In this document: piece after piece, positions 1-10,000 of the stretch
How the letters are laid out: each line of letters begins with the position of its first letter
Numbering within the stretch: position 1 is the first letter of the stretch
Virus record (IMG/VR): IMGVR_UViG_3300035698_017446
Coordinates: 1-26,562 of that record
DNA length: 26,562 bases
Strand: one strand, 5' to 3'
DNA from: a virus
Notes under the pieces: model-generated
What the model was told of the DNA's origin: nothing
The model's input: only the letters and a program-made list of their open reading frames with translations
Database searches by the model: none
Program-made: the position numbers and the translations under genes

Positions 1-1784
1 ACTTCAGCATCTTCTCCAAACATAGATAAAAATTCATCATCTGAAATTATTTCTTTTAAAGAATCAACAGTATCAGCTATAGAAGATTGATATGCTAAAT
101 TAAACATACGATCTTTTAATTCTTTATCTAATTCTATTTGTCTGCTTTCTTCTGAAAGTTTTCCATAATCTATAGATACTTCTATTTCTCCATCTTTGTT
201 TTTATATTCATAAACTTCTCCTTCTGTTATAGCTTTAATCCTATCTGAATTTTTTTGTAATATTTCTGCTCTTGCTACTAATTTTTGTATATCAGAAAAT
301 TGTTTAGCTTGTGCAGCAGTTCCATTACCTCCTTGCACAGCTTGTATAGCTTTCCCTGTTCCTTCAAACACTACTCCACCTATAGTTCCCCAAAAAGCAG
401 ATTCCCATAAATGACCATCAGATAAATATTCGTCAGCTCTACTATTTATATTTTTTTCTTTTTCTCCAGCTAATGTATTACCATAATAAGTACCTTCTTT
501 AGCAGCGACAAAATTTACCATTTCTTCTATGCCTTCTGTACTTTGTCTTGCTAATACAGCAGCACTTGTATTTAATCCTTTTCTAAATCTTGAAACAGGT
601 TTAGAAGGTTCTGCATCAACTCTAATTCTTTTAGGTTTTTTTAATTTTACTTTACCTATTGTACCTAATTTAAGAAGTGGAGCCATTTGTATCATATCAA
701 AAACAACATTAACTGCATCTAATTGATAAGTTCTCCATGCTGCTTTAGCTCCTATATGTATTGCTAAATTTTCTTGATTTACTTTTACACCTTGTGCTTG
801 AAGATCTTTTGCTGTTTGTGATGTTGAAGCATTGCCCCAAGCAAGAGGATCATTTTTCCATTTATCAATAAGACTTTCTCTCATTTCTTGTCCTACTAAA
901 GAAGATTCCATAAATCCTTCTGCATTACGCATAACAGAAGCAGAAGATACTAATTTAACAATATCATCTGTTGTTTTACTTGCTAAAACTTTTCCTGTTT
1001 TAGAAATAAGATTTGCAGGAGAATTTTTAAAAACAGCAGCAATAGCTCTAACTGATTTACTTGCAATTTTAGCTCCAAGTAAACCTGGGCCTAATAAACC
1101 TACTGTACTTGCAACAGAAGTTAAACCTTCCATCCACCAAGCAAAATCTCCAAAATCAAATGTAGCACTGGGATTTTCTTTGTATATAGGAAATTGATCT
1201 TTTGAATAACCTTTAATTGCGTTAGACCACTCTATTAAAGTGTTATTAAAATCAGCAGGTCTATTATTTGCGTAATCAACAATAGCTTCTCCTATACCTC
1301 CTACAGAACCTACTGCTCCTATAGATTGTCCTACTATACCATCTAAAACACTTTGAGCTACAAAATTACCAAATTGGTCCCAACTAGTTTGACTTAAAGC
1401 TCTTAGTTTATCATTATCTTCTCCTATACGTAATTGAAAAGGATATTTATTAGGATTAGTAGTAATATCTAATTTACCACCATCTATAGTAGTCATTTTA
1501 TCTATAAAAGAAGAATTTAAAATATTGTCTAAATCTGCTTCTTGAAAAATTACTTCTTCTTCTTCTTCTGTATTTTGTTTTGTAGAATCTGGTTTAGGTT
1601 CTTTTGTAAAAACTCTATCTAATTCTTCTTCATTAAAAATTATTTCATCATCTTCTTTTTCTACAGAAGATGAATTATTAGCTTTTTTTAAAGAATCTAT
1701 TTTTTCTTTTGTTGGTTTAACAGTATCAGAAATAATAGTATCAGTATTTACAGGAGGTATAGGTAAATTTTTAAGTTTGTCCAT
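1..1784 (-). CDS. Large cargo/ejection-type virion protein, partial (C-terminus beyond left edge)
   Basis: An uninterrupted minus-strand frame starts at the ATG at 1784-1782 and stays open to base 1, giving about 594 residues with no stop, so the gene continues outside the window. The ATG shares one base with the TAA of the upstream gene (TAATG), which suggests coupled translation. The first 95 or so residues are acidic and disordered, with runs of Glu and two similar short blocks (EIIFNEEELDRVF and EVIFQEADLDNIL). Next comes a Gly/Ala-rich hydrophobic stretch around residues 145-170, a second hydrophobic stretch around 215-255, and helical Ala/Lys-rich sequence. No catalytic motif is visible. 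Its position after the muzzle gene and two other cargo-like genes matches crAss-like phages, where very large proteins are carried in the virion and delivered to the cell. The role is inferred. It could also be the N-terminus of a still larger multidomain protein. Confidence 0.75.
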   Translation of the reverse strand, partial: MDKLKNLPIPPVNTDTIISDTVKPTKEKIDSLKKANNSSSVEKEDDEIIFNEEELDRVFTKEPKPDSTKQNTEEEEEVIFQEADLDNILNSSFIDKMTTIDGGKLDITTNPNKYPFQLRIGEDNDKLRALSQTSWDQFGNFVAQSVLDGIVGQSIGAVGSVGGIGEAIVDYANNRPADFNNTLIEWSNAIKGYSKDQFPIYKENPSATFDFGDFAWWMEGLTSVASTVGLLGPGLLGAKIASKSVRAIAAVFKNSPANLISKTGKVLASKTTDDIVKLVSSASVMRNAEGFMESSLVGQEMRESLIDKWKNDPLAWGNASTSQTAKDLQAQGVKVNQENLAIHIGAKAAWRTYQLDAVNVVFDMIQMAPLLKLGTIGKVKLKKPKRIRVDAEPSKPVSRFRKGLNTSAAVLARQSTEGIEEMVNFVAAKEGTYYGNTLAGEKEKNINSRADEYLSDGHLWESAFWGTIGGVVFEGTGKAIQAVQGGNGTAAQAKQFSDIQKLVARAEILQKNSDRIKAITEGEVYEYKNKDGEIEVSIDYGKLSEESRQIELDKELKDRMFNLAYQSSIADTVDSLKEIISDDEFLSMFGEDAE

Positions 1785-3967
1785 TATTTTTTTGCTTCTT
1801 TTGCTTCTTTTGCTTCTTTTCTTTCAGCTCTAACTAACATTACTGCTTCTGCATACTTTTGCATATCAGCAAGCAACGCTGATTTAGATGAATATGTTTT
1901 TACTTGTTCTATTTTTTCTCCTGTTTTTAATATTTTAGGTACAATCATTCTATAAGGACTAGTTGCTGCTGTAGGATATTTTATACTTCCTACATCAGTA
2001 CTTTGCATTATATCTACAGTTAAGCCAAATTCTTTTAGTGTGCCTTGTTTACTGTAAGATTGTTCTAAACTTCCTACAAAATTACTTAACATCATTCTTG
2101 CAAAATTAGTATGATTTTTTTCAAGAAGATACCCTATTATATTATCAGGAGCAACAACTTTATATTTTCCCGCAGCTATTTTTCTATCACCACCAGTTGC
2201 TTTCATAGCATCAAAAACAAACTCTACTCTTTTATTTTTTCCACTATAAGTTACTCCTACAAAAGTAAGATCATCAAAAGGTTTATCTTCTGCTCCTGTT
2301 CCTGCTTTAATTATAGTTTTATCTTCATCTAATTCTTGTGTATGTATTCTTTCTAAATTATGTGTTATTGCGCCACCATCTACACCTGCCATAGTTCTAA
2401 CTAAAGCAGTTCCAAGTTTATTAAATTTTGCATCTTCTGTAACAAGAATACCTATATTTTGTACAGTAGGAACAGCTCTATTTTTTAAAATATCATTATA
2501 TTTTTTATATTTTGGAGCTTTTAAAGCTTCTGCTATAGCATCTTTTTTTGCTGTTCTTCTTATATAATCTAAAGTGTATGGTTCATAACCTCTGTCTTGC
2601 CTTCTTGAAGAACTTGCTTCTAAATCCGTAACTTCTGCTCTATAAAGAGGGTCGTATATATTATCAAGAACTTGTTGTGTTACTTCTGCTTCTTTTAATG
2701 CTGATTGTTTAGCTCTAGTTAAATCATTATGCATTAATTTATTTTGAGATACAACAGCTTCTAAATCAGTAATAGTATCTGTTACATCTTGTCCTTGGGC
2801 ATTTATATTACCTTCTACTATACCATTAACTTTTTTATATTCTTCTAAAATATTAATACTAGCGTCAATATTAGCTTGAGCTGATTCAATACCTATGTCT
2901 AATTTATCAGGACTATCAAATTCTAAACCTTGTGTTCGATCTTTTACTTCTACAACAGCACCATTATTCCATAAAGAAGGAAATGGATTTGTAGTAGGAG
3001 TAGTTTCTCTATTATCTACTTTAGTAGTTCTTTGAGGAATATAACCTGTAAGCTTTCTAGCAACACCATTTATTATATCAAATTGTTTTAATATTCCCCA
3101 TTGTTCTTGGGAATTAAAATTTTTAATATTGCCTCCTGTTAAATTATCAAAAGCTTGTTTTTGAACTCCTTCTAAATTATCATTTAAATACTTAAATTGA
3201 GCATTTATATTTTCAGGTATTATTCTTCCTAATTCTGTATCTATAGTTAAATCTTGAAGTAAAGAATTTTTTATTTTACTATCATTTCTAAAAGCATTAG
3301 AAGCAACAGAAAATGCTTTTTCATAAGCTACTCCTTTACCTGATTGATCAATAATTAAACCGTCTTTAAAAACAATACCTTCTAAATTTCCATCTTGTGC
3401 TATGTCTCCTACTACTTTAGTTAAAGCATCATGATATTGAATTTCTTCATTAACAGCCATAGTTCCTATAGGATTATAACCTCCTTGACCATCACGTAAA
3501 TCAGGAGTTCTATTATCTGCTATTATTTTTATTTCATTTGCTTTAGTTCCTGAAATAACACCATCTTCAACAGCTTTATCTATTTTAGCATGATAAGCTT
3601 TTAATTGATCTGATCGACTTTGAATAGCAGCTAATTCTCCTCTTGTAGTATCTTTATAAATTTTTCTAGCAAAAGCTTTAGCTTGTGATCCTGCTTTACT
3701 TAAATCTCCATTTACATCTCTTGATATGTCAAGATAGCCTTTATCGTATTCATTTAATTTTTCTTTTTTACGATCAGTGTCTTGCTTTATAGAATCAACA
3801 TTAAGTTGAAGCATACTTTCATCTATTTCAGATTCGTTATCATCATAAGATTTTTGTCTAGCATCTAACACTTCTTTAATTTCTTCTATAGGTGCTTCTA
3901 TAGCTTGAGGAACAAAAGTTTCAACTATTTGTGATTTAGCAGGAGTATCAAATCTATTAATAGCCAT
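1784..3967 (-). CDS. Cargo/ejection-type virion protein (727 aa)
   Basis: I recognise no enzymatic domain. The protein is hydrophilic and mostly helical. The first 150 residues are rich in Asp, Glu and Lys and look coiled-coil-like. Residues of about 300-480 contain Asn/Gln-rich helices, and a mixed alpha/beta C-terminal part follows. It ends in a Lys/Glu/Ala repeat (KEAKEAKEAKK) encoded by a perfect 9-base DNA repeat. There is no signal peptide and no clear membrane segment. It lies between the 511-residue cargo-like gene (3 bases upstream) and another large gene that starts on its stop codon (TAATG). In crAss-like phages the genes after the muzzle encode proteins stored in the capsid or tail and ejected with the DNA; that role is inferred from position and size only. 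Confidence 0.72.
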   Translation of the reverse strand: MAINRFDTPAKSQIVETFVPQAIEAPIEEIKEVLDARQKSYDDNESEIDESMLQLNVDSIKQDTDRKKEKLNEYDKGYLDISRDVNGDLSKAGSQAKAFARKIYKDTTRGELAAIQSRSDQLKAYHAKIDKAVEDGVISGTKANEIKIIADNRTPDLRDGQGGYNPIGTMAVNEEIQYHDALTKVVGDIAQDGNLEGIVFKDGLIIDQSGKGVAYEKAFSVASNAFRNDSKIKNSLLQDLTIDTELGRIIPENINAQFKYLNDNLEGVQKQAFDNLTGGNIKNFNSQEQWGILKQFDIINGVARKLTGYIPQRTTKVDNRETTPTTNPFPSLWNNGAVVEVKDRTQGLEFDSPDKLDIGIESAQANIDASINILEEYKKVNGIVEGNINAQGQDVTDTITDLEAVVSQNKLMHNDLTRAKQSALKEAEVTQQVLDNIYDPLYRAEVTDLEASSSRRQDRGYEPYTLDYIRRTAKKDAIAEALKAPKYKKYNDILKNRAVPTVQNIGILVTEDAKFNKLGTALVRTMAGVDGGAITHNLERIHTQELDEDKTIIKAGTGAEDKPFDDLTFVGVTYSGKNKRVEFVFDAMKATGGDRKIAAGKYKVVAPDNIIGYLLEKNHTNFARMMLSNFVGSLEQSYSKQGTLKEFGLTVDIMQSTDVGSIKYPTAATSPYRMIVPKILKTGEKIEQVKTYSSKSALLADMQKYAEAVMLVRAERKEAKEAKEAKK
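1792..1818 (-). repeat. Perfect 9-bp tandem repeat, three copies
   Basis: The plus-strand unit ttgcttctt is repeated three times without change. It encodes the Lys-Glu-Ala repeat at the C-terminus of the 727-residue protein. As an in-frame repeat it can change copy number without breaking the frame. Confidence 0.85.
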
Positions 3968-3970
3968 TAT

Positions 3971-5506
3971 TTAAAAATTAAAAATATCGTCAAACATTGT
4001 ATTAGGGTCTTCAAAATCTAAAGAAGGATTAGATTTAAATACTTTAGCATCTTTAGATGCAGCAGGAATAGTATTGATAGTTGGTAAAACTGGTTCTCCA
4101 AAAGAAATATCTACTCCTTTTCTTTTTAAAGATAAAGGAGCTAATTCATTATTATGTAATATTTTACCTTTTTTATTTACAGTATAAATTTGATTATACT
4201 GTTGAGAAATAAGATCAAGTTTAAAATCTTCTCTAGCTGCTGTAGCATCATCTTTTTTCTTTAATTGATTATTTTTAACAAGAGTTTGAGAGGCTAAAGA
4301 AGAATCAGAAATAGCTTGTCTTCTAAAAGCTCTTTGTGCTGCTTCATTTTGAGAATCCATAACATCAAATTGAACATCTAAATTAACATTAGCTTGTTGT
4401 TCTTGATTATCTAATTGAATATTAGCGTTATCTAATTCTTGTTCTCTAGCTGTTCTGTCTGCTATTACTTTAGTTTTTAATTTATTTCTTCTCGTAGAAG
4501 CAGCACCTAAATTAGAAAGAGCAACTCCTGCACTTCCTCCTGATTTTTTAATAATATTATCTGTATCAGCTCTAAAAGTTTCTTCTGCTTCATTTATTTG
4601 TTCTTGCGAATTATCAACAAATTTAAATTTTTTAGTGTCTACATATCTACGATTAGTTTTTTCAGCAGGTTTATTTCCTTCAGCAAGATTAAAAATAGAT
4701 GGAAGCATTTGAGCAGCAAAAGCAAAAGAATTATTATTTAATCCATCTTTTGCTGTTCCTTCTACGGTGTCAACAGGAAGTTTTAAACGTAAAGTATTAA
4801 ATTTAGGAGCATCTTTTTTAGAAATAGTACCAGATTTATCTAACATGTTCATAACTTGTTTTCTTTTTGATCCGGGAATTATAGTATCATCTGGTCGTAC
4901 TGTAGTATCTACACCTCCATTTTTATGTGTTTTTTCTCCTGCATAATCAGCAATTAATTTATATCTATTTCCTTTGCTTTTTCTAAAATGTAATTCATCT
5001 TTTTCTACTTCTACACTTTTTGTATTATCCATAGCTTGTGTTCCTTTTGTATATCTCTTACCATTTTTAGCAATACTTTGAACAGACGTAGAATCAGATG
5101 TTATTTTATTGTTACCAATTCTTTGTGCTTCTTTTTGATTAAAATCAAGTTCTGCTTTTTTTTGTTCTTTTTTTATTCTTTTAGATTGGATTATTGATCC
5201 TAAAATAGGAATAGCTTCTTTAAAATTACCATCAAGAGCAGACCCAATTCCTGAAAAAGGATCAATTATATCTCCAATAATATTACTTCCATTTTTAGTT
5301 TGATCACCTGCAATAGTTTTTCCTGCACCAGAAAGCAAACCTGCAACAGCACCTGCGCCAGGAAGTGCCATATCTAAACCTGTAGTAAGAAGACCATCAA
5401 CAGGACTACTTTTAGCAGAAGTATCTTCTGGTATATATTTATTATATTGAGAAGAAGGCATTACATTTTGAACACCTTTACTATAAATTGGTTTATATCT
5501 TTTCAT
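3971..5506 (-). CDS. Cargo/ejection-type virion protein with Gly-rich hydrophobic region (511 aa)
   Basis: Residues 36-105 are a Gly/Ala/Ile/Leu-rich segment of the amphipathic kind seen in phage ejection proteins that meet the host membrane. This is followed by a short basic, Lys/Gln-rich helix (106-130). Residues 163-225 form a predicted beta domain with the blocks VEVEKDEL and HKNGGVD. I recall a similar pattern in many Bacteroidota phage virion proteins, with an E-x-E start and an H-x-x-GG-V/I centre. Residues of about 300-440 are strongly helical and rich in Gln, Asn and Ala. The gene starts 2 bases after the TAA of the muzzle-type gene, so they are very likely co-transcribed. Function as a cargo or ejection protein is inferred from position and composition. 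No enzyme motif was seen. Confidence 0.75.
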   Translation of the reverse strand: MKRYKPIYSKGVQNVMPSSQYNKYIPEDTSAKSSPVDGLLTTGLDMALPGAGAVAGLLSGAGKTIAGDQTKNGSNIIGDIIDPFSGIGSALDGNFKEAIPILGSIIQSKRIKKEQKKAELDFNQKEAQRIGNNKITSDSTSVQSIAKNGKRYTKGTQAMDNTKSVEVEKDELHFRKSKGNRYKLIADYAGEKTHKNGGVDTTVRPDDTIIPGSKRKQVMNMLDKSGTISKKDAPKFNTLRLKLPVDTVEGTAKDGLNNNSFAFAAQMLPSIFNLAEGNKPAEKTNRRYVDTKKFKFVDNSQEQINEAEETFRADTDNIIKKSGGSAGVALSNLGAASTRRNKLKTKVIADRTAREQELDNANIQLDNQEQQANVNLDVQFDVMDSQNEAAQRAFRRQAISDSSLASQTLVKNNQLKKKDDATAAREDFKLDLISQQYNQIYTVNKKGKILHNNELAPLSLKRKGVDISFGEPVLPTINTIPAASKDAKVFKSNPSLDFEDPNTMFDDIFNF

Positions 5507-5507
5507 A

Positions 5508-8500
5508 TTAAATAATATTACGTCTAAATGCTAATTTTAAATAAGTAAGAAAAATAGTAAATTCATCAGGTTCATTTTTTAATACTAAATCAAGAATAGC
5601 ATATTGTCCTTTCATTCTTCCTTTAAATAATTTATTAGGATTACGATTACTTATATCTTGTATATCTTTTGTTCTTTCTTCATTTTTTATTGTATCTAAA
5701 GGTAAAGTTATTCTATATTCTTTTCCTTTATATTTTGCTCTTACTGCATCACTTGGCACATTATCATACAAAGAATTTGTAGCAACAAATGATTTTTCTC
5801 CTGTATGTTGATCTACAGTATATAAATTCATGTAACTAAAAAATTTAAGTGGTTTTAATACTTCATTTTCATCTAGTATTTTTGCTCCTACTGTTAAATT
5901 ATCATATATTTTTTCAAACAAAGGTTCATTTAACACAAAACTTAAATAATTATCATCTCTACTTTGTAATTCATATTTAGCTCTTTCACCAATATTAAGT
6001 TCATATATAAAACCTTCTGTAGAATATAAAAAATCTTTATCTTTATTTATAAACCAATTAGGAAAATAAGTATGTGAACCTGTCCATGAATTAAGTTTTA
6101 AAGCAAAGCTATAAGTAAATCCTTCAATACCTAATTTAGTTAAAATGTATCTACTATTAATATAATCAAAACCTGAAATATATCCTATATTGTTGTTAAT
6201 TGATTCTTCTAATACTTCGATATTTTTTTCAAAAAAAGTACGTTTACCTATATCACTTATTTCTTTAACTGTATCAGTAAATTGAAAAATTTTACCTCTA
6301 GCATTACCTATAAAAAATACACCAAAAGGAGTAATAACAGTAGCTTGTTTAGATGTACTTCCTAAATATCCTCCTTCTATATCAAATAATTCTGTAGGAG
6401 GTCTAGAAAATATACCTCCTGTTCCTAATACTATTTGAGATACATCTGTTATTAATTGTTCAGTACTATTTATATATGTTTTATAAAATCCTCTATTAGT
6501 ATGTATAAAAAATACATCATTATAAACAAACGTATTTGTTATTATACCTTTATCTTTAGGAATATCTTGAAAATTATTAGGTAAAAATATTCTATAATTA
6601 TCTGATATTTCACCATCAAAAGATATTTCAGATCGTATAGTTCTATTTAAAAAACTTGTTACTTCTGTAAATAATAAAGGTTTACCTATAAAAGATTTAA
6701 TATCTTTTTCTTTGCTATATTGTTTATTATATCCTTTAGATTGACCAAAAGATAAATTATAATTAAATAATCCTATTGGTTCATCAGGAGAACTTAATAT
6801 TTTGTATTTAGGAAAATAAGGTAAAGAAGAAGTGTTTTCTACACTATCTTCTTCATAATGTCGAAAACTATAATTACCTATTGTTTCTAAAAAAGTATAA
6901 ACAATACTTTTTATTTCAGCAAAATCATCATTGATTCCATGACTATCTCCCATTAATATTGCTATTTTATTAATATAAGTATCACCGCCTGAAAACTTTT
7001 TTATACCATAACTATCTACAGAACCTAATATTGAACCACATTCAATATAAGAAGCATCTTCTACTTTTCCATATTGTCTATTAGTTAAATTTAATATACT
7101 TATTATAGGTATATTAGAAGTTTCATTGTTTACTTGATAATAATCATCAGCTCCACTATCAAAATAAAAATCATCTGCAACATAATTAGCAGGATTTTGA
7201 CCTCCATTAGTACAAAAAACTAAGTGGCCATTGCTTGCACTAAGAACATAAGAAGTAGTACTTAAACCAGTAAAAGGCAAAGTAAAACCTCTGTTAATAG
7301 AGGCTACTCCTGTAGCAACAGTAGTTAAATCAAAAGGAGCAGATTCAAAATAATCTCCTTGTAATGAAGTAATAACATGTCCATTATCTGTATTTATTTC
7401 TCCTTTACAATCAATTAAACTATATGCTTGTATATCTTGTCTTTCTTCTCTGCTATCGTATGGCCTAGTTCCTAATACTGTAGCTTGTCTTAAACAATGA
7501 GTAAAAGAAAACTGATTAATCATTCCAAAAATATTATCAGGAGCATATAAAACAAAAGGAGTAGATTCTGTATCTTCTAAAGAATCAGGATCATCAATAA
7601 GTAAACCTTGAGTTGCAGTAAAACCATATCCAGGAACAGGTGTAAGAAATGTACCTGTTTTAAATAATCGTTTTCCTAATCCATGAAGTACAACACTTCT
7701 ATTATTGGAACTATTTCTTTCTTGTCTTACTATTTTAAATCCTTGTATTTTATTTTGTAGAGAAACAGGTAAAGAAGGAAGTTCTATTTTAAGTGTTATT
7801 ATTCTAACAAAAGTAGTATTATCAACAACTCTAGTTGTTAATTCCTGCTCTAAATTAGGCATTCTATGATGTCTAACATTTCCTGAAGGGTATCCTTTAC
7901 CAGAAGGATAAATTTCATCAGAACGATATGTTCCTAATAATCCTGTAGTTTTGTTGGCATTAGAATTAGTTAAACTTACAGCAGGTATATGATAGCTAAA
8001 TCCTTCTGTAGCTCCTTTAAATATAGGAACTAGAGCAAAAGAATATATTTCATCTCTCATATAACTTACTTTTAAAGAAGCTACAAGTTCGTTTCTATAA
8101 TCTTGAGGAATATCTTTAGATATATTTATTTCAACATTAGATGTTGCTTTTTCAAAACCTGTATTAGACTCTTTATTGCTTGTATGTTCCCAAACAACAC
8201 CATTAACATTAGCTTCTATATTTTCTGTAGAAGGAAGTTCTTCTATTTCATAATATAATTTAGTATTATTAGCAACATCTTGAAATTCTAAATCAAGAGA
8301 TTCTGCAACTAAACCTGATAATAATAAAATATTATCTTTTTGTTGTATGTGTCTAGCTGATTTATATACAGTAGGTTGAACAGTAAAATCTTCTTCTATA
8401 AGTTCTCCTAATATTTGAGTATCAGAAAAATAAGTAAAATCAGTAGTTGTTGCTGTTATTTCTTTTCTACCTATAATAGAATATTTAGGTATATTACTAA

Positions 8501-9278
8501 CTCCTACATAAGTAATAACTACTATTTCAATAAAAGGATAATTTTTATCTATATTTTCTATATTTACTGTAATAGCTTTTGAAGAATTACTTTGAGGCGG
8601 TGCGCCATCTGTATCTACAGAATTAATATTATCATCAGTAAGTTTAATAGGACTACTTAATATTCCTATACTAGTAGCATTACCCCCATTAGTTAAATAT
8701 CTAGCTCCTAATATATAAGTTCCAGTTAATAAATCTCCTGTATCTGTAATAGCTTTTACTTCAGTTCTGCATACAGTAAAACTAAACTGTAAAGGTGTTT
8801 CAGTTGTAAAAGAACTTTCACTAGGTAATGCATCTAAATTAATTCTTCTGTTTGCATTTATACCATCTACTAAATATACAATTCTTTCACCTAAATAATT
8901 AAGTCTGGCTTCTATATCAACAAGGCTAGAGAAAGGAAATTGTAATAAATTGGTATTAGTATAAAGTTTAGAATTAGTATCTAAATTAGATACAAAAGAA
9001 ACATAATTATAATCTTTATCACAAACACCTAATTCTGATACATTTCCATTTGATGAAGATAAAGCAAGTATTATTTCACCATTTAAAATAAAATTACCTA
9101 CAATAGACATTCCATTAGGAATAGATAATTTAAGAACAGTTCCTTTTTCTGTTATTAATTGCCCATCTTCATTACGAAGATAATTAATAGCTTTTCTATA
9201 AGAACCTTTAGGTTGTTTTTCTACAGAAAAATCGTCATGCTCTCCTTTTTCAAAAGTATAAATAGATTCTTCTTTCAT
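5508..9278 (-). CDS. Tail muzzle / tail tubular protein B-like stabilisation protein (1256 aa)
   Basis: This is the largest complete gene in the window. The N-terminus (about residues 9-47) carries a G-x-x-DD-F-S ... PKGSYR-x-A-x-N ... EKGT pattern. This is the usual opening of the long beta-rich proteins that close podovirus tail tubes (T7 gp12-like; 'stabilisation' or muzzle protein in crAss-like phages). The rest is Ser/Thr/Asn/Tyr-rich beta sequence, consistent with propeller-like repeats, and has no membrane segment. Its ATG overlaps the TAA of the 240-residue connector gene by one base (TAATG), which suggests matched synthesis of two tail components. It probably forms the distal end of the short tail and plugs the DNA channel. 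The family call is from sequence pattern, size and position, and is fairly secure. Confidence 0.85.
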   Translation of the reverse strand: MKEESIYTFEKGEHDDFSVEKQPKGSYRKAINYLRNEDGQLITEKGTVLKLSIPNGMSIVGNFILNGEIILALSSSNGNVSELGVCDKDYNYVSFVSNLDTNSKLYTNTNLLQFPFSSLVDIEARLNYLGERIVYLVDGINANRRINLDALPSESSFTTETPLQFSFTVCRTEVKAITDTGDLLTGTYILGARYLTNGGNATSIGILSSPIKLTDDNINSVDTDGAPPQSNSSKAITVNIENIDKNYPFIEIVVITYVGVSNIPKYSIIGRKEITATTTDFTYFSDTQILGELIEEDFTVQPTVYKSARHIQQKDNILLLSGLVAESLDLEFQDVANNTKLYYEIEELPSTENIEANVNGVVWEHTSNKESNTGFEKATSNVEINISKDIPQDYRNELVASLKVSYMRDEIYSFALVPIFKGATEGFSYHIPAVSLTNSNANKTTGLLGTYRSDEIYPSGKGYPSGNVRHHRMPNLEQELTTRVVDNTTFVRIITLKIELPSLPVSLQNKIQGFKIVRQERNSSNNRSVVLHGLGKRLFKTGTFLTPVPGYGFTATQGLLIDDPDSLEDTESTPFVLYAPDNIFGMINQFSFTHCLRQATVLGTRPYDSREERQDIQAYSLIDCKGEINTDNGHVITSLQGDYFESAPFDLTTVATGVASINRGFTLPFTGLSTTSYVLSASNGHLVFCTNGGQNPANYVADDFYFDSGADDYYQVNNETSNIPIISILNLTNRQYGKVEDASYIECGSILGSVDSYGIKKFSGGDTYINKIAILMGDSHGINDDFAEIKSIVYTFLETIGNYSFRHYEEDSVENTSSLPYFPKYKILSSPDEPIGLFNYNLSFGQSKGYNKQYSKEKDIKSFIGKPLLFTEVTSFLNRTIRSEISFDGEISDNYRIFLPNNFQDIPKDKGIITNTFVYNDVFFIHTNRGFYKTYINSTEQLITDVSQIVLGTGGIFSRPPTELFDIEGGYLGSTSKQATVITPFGVFFIGNARGKIFQFTDTVKEISDIGKRTFFEKNIEVLEESINNNIGYISGFDYINSRYILTKLGIEGFTYSFALKLNSWTGSHTYFPNWFINKDKDFLYSTEGFIYELNIGERAKYELQSRDDNYLSFVLNEPLFEKIYDNLTVGAKILDENEVLKPLKFFSYMNLYTVDQHTGEKSFVATNSLYDNVPSDAVRAKYKGKEYRITLPLDTIKNEERTKDIQDISNRNPNKLFKGRMKGQYAILDLVLKNEPDEFTIFLTYLKLAFRRNII

Positions 9279-10000
9279 TATCTAAGACGATTATTACCGC
9301 TTAAATTTAAGCTTTCTTGTTTACCTAAACCTACAAAATTACTTTGATATGATTGAGGATTAATAACTAATCTATGAAATTCATTTTTAAGAACTTCCAT
9401 TAATTCTTTATCAGGCATACGAGCTTGGCCTCTAGCTTGTTTACAGTAAAACCCCCATCGACCATAACTATAATCTAAATTGTTTAATTCAGGTACATTA
9501 AAAACATGCCCTCTCAATCTAGATTGATATGCTACTTTCCATAATAAAGCATCTTTATAAGACACACTATCAGGTATTAAAAGAAAACCATCTTTATCAA
9601 TAGGCAATAACAATAATTGAAATTTCATTATTCCTTCAGGAAAAGAAGTTATTACTTCTCTAAATTGAATATTATAATCATTACTTGTTATTTTAGTATT
9701 GTTTATAAATACAGATAAATCTTCTACATCATCATCAGGAGTAAGCATAGGATTAAGATTATACTGATAACCATCTAGCAATGCAGAAACTTTATATGTT
9801 TCACAAGGAAGATGGCCTGTATAGTTTTTAATTATTACTTCTCTTATTTCTTCTCGAAATTGACTTTTAACACCTATATGTTTTAAACCTTCAATTACCC
9901 ATTCTTTAAAATCATTAAAAGGAATAGTAGATTCTCCTAAACCTAAATCTCTTATGATTTCTTGTATTACTACGTTAATGCTTATTAAATTATTTATCAT
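9278..10000 (-). CDS. Tail tube/ring connector protein (crAss tail-stabilisation, P22 gp4/T7 gp11-type) (240 aa)
   Basis: The protein has a helical N-terminus (FKEWVIEGLKHIG, residues 31-43), a beta middle that begins with a LPCE-x-YKV block at 64-71, and a helical C-terminus. The C-terminus has W182, C186 and ARGQARMP at 189-196, followed by an amphipathic helix. This architecture fits the head-to-tail connector or 'tail tubular protein A' class, which sits between the portal rings and the distal tail. It directly precedes the muzzle-type gene (TAATG overlap) and overlaps the upstream gene by 4 bases (ATGA). In crassviruses several such small proteins stack as rings to form the tail barrel. 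Which ring this is cannot be told from sequence alone. Confidence 0.75.
   Translation of the reverse strand: MINNLISINVVIQEIIRDLGLGESTIPFNDFKEWVIEGLKHIGVKSQFREEIREVIIKNYTGHLPCETYKVSALLDGYQYNLNPMLTPDDDVEDLSVFINNTKITSNDYNIQFREVITSFPEGIMKFQLLLLPIDKDGFLLIPDSVSYKDALLWKVAYQSRLRGHVFNVPELNNLDYSYGRWGFYCKQARGQARMPDKELMEVLKNEFHRLVINPQSYQSNFVGLGKQESLNLSGNNRLR

Noticed and set aside
529-726. Plus-strand open frame of 65 codons
   Set aside because: It lies wholly antisense to the partial cargo gene and has no gene-like features.
832-1197. Plus-strand open frame of 121 codons
   Set aside because: It lies opposite the large partial minus-strand gene, has no leader context and a composition typical of an antisense shadow; every other gene is on the minus strand.
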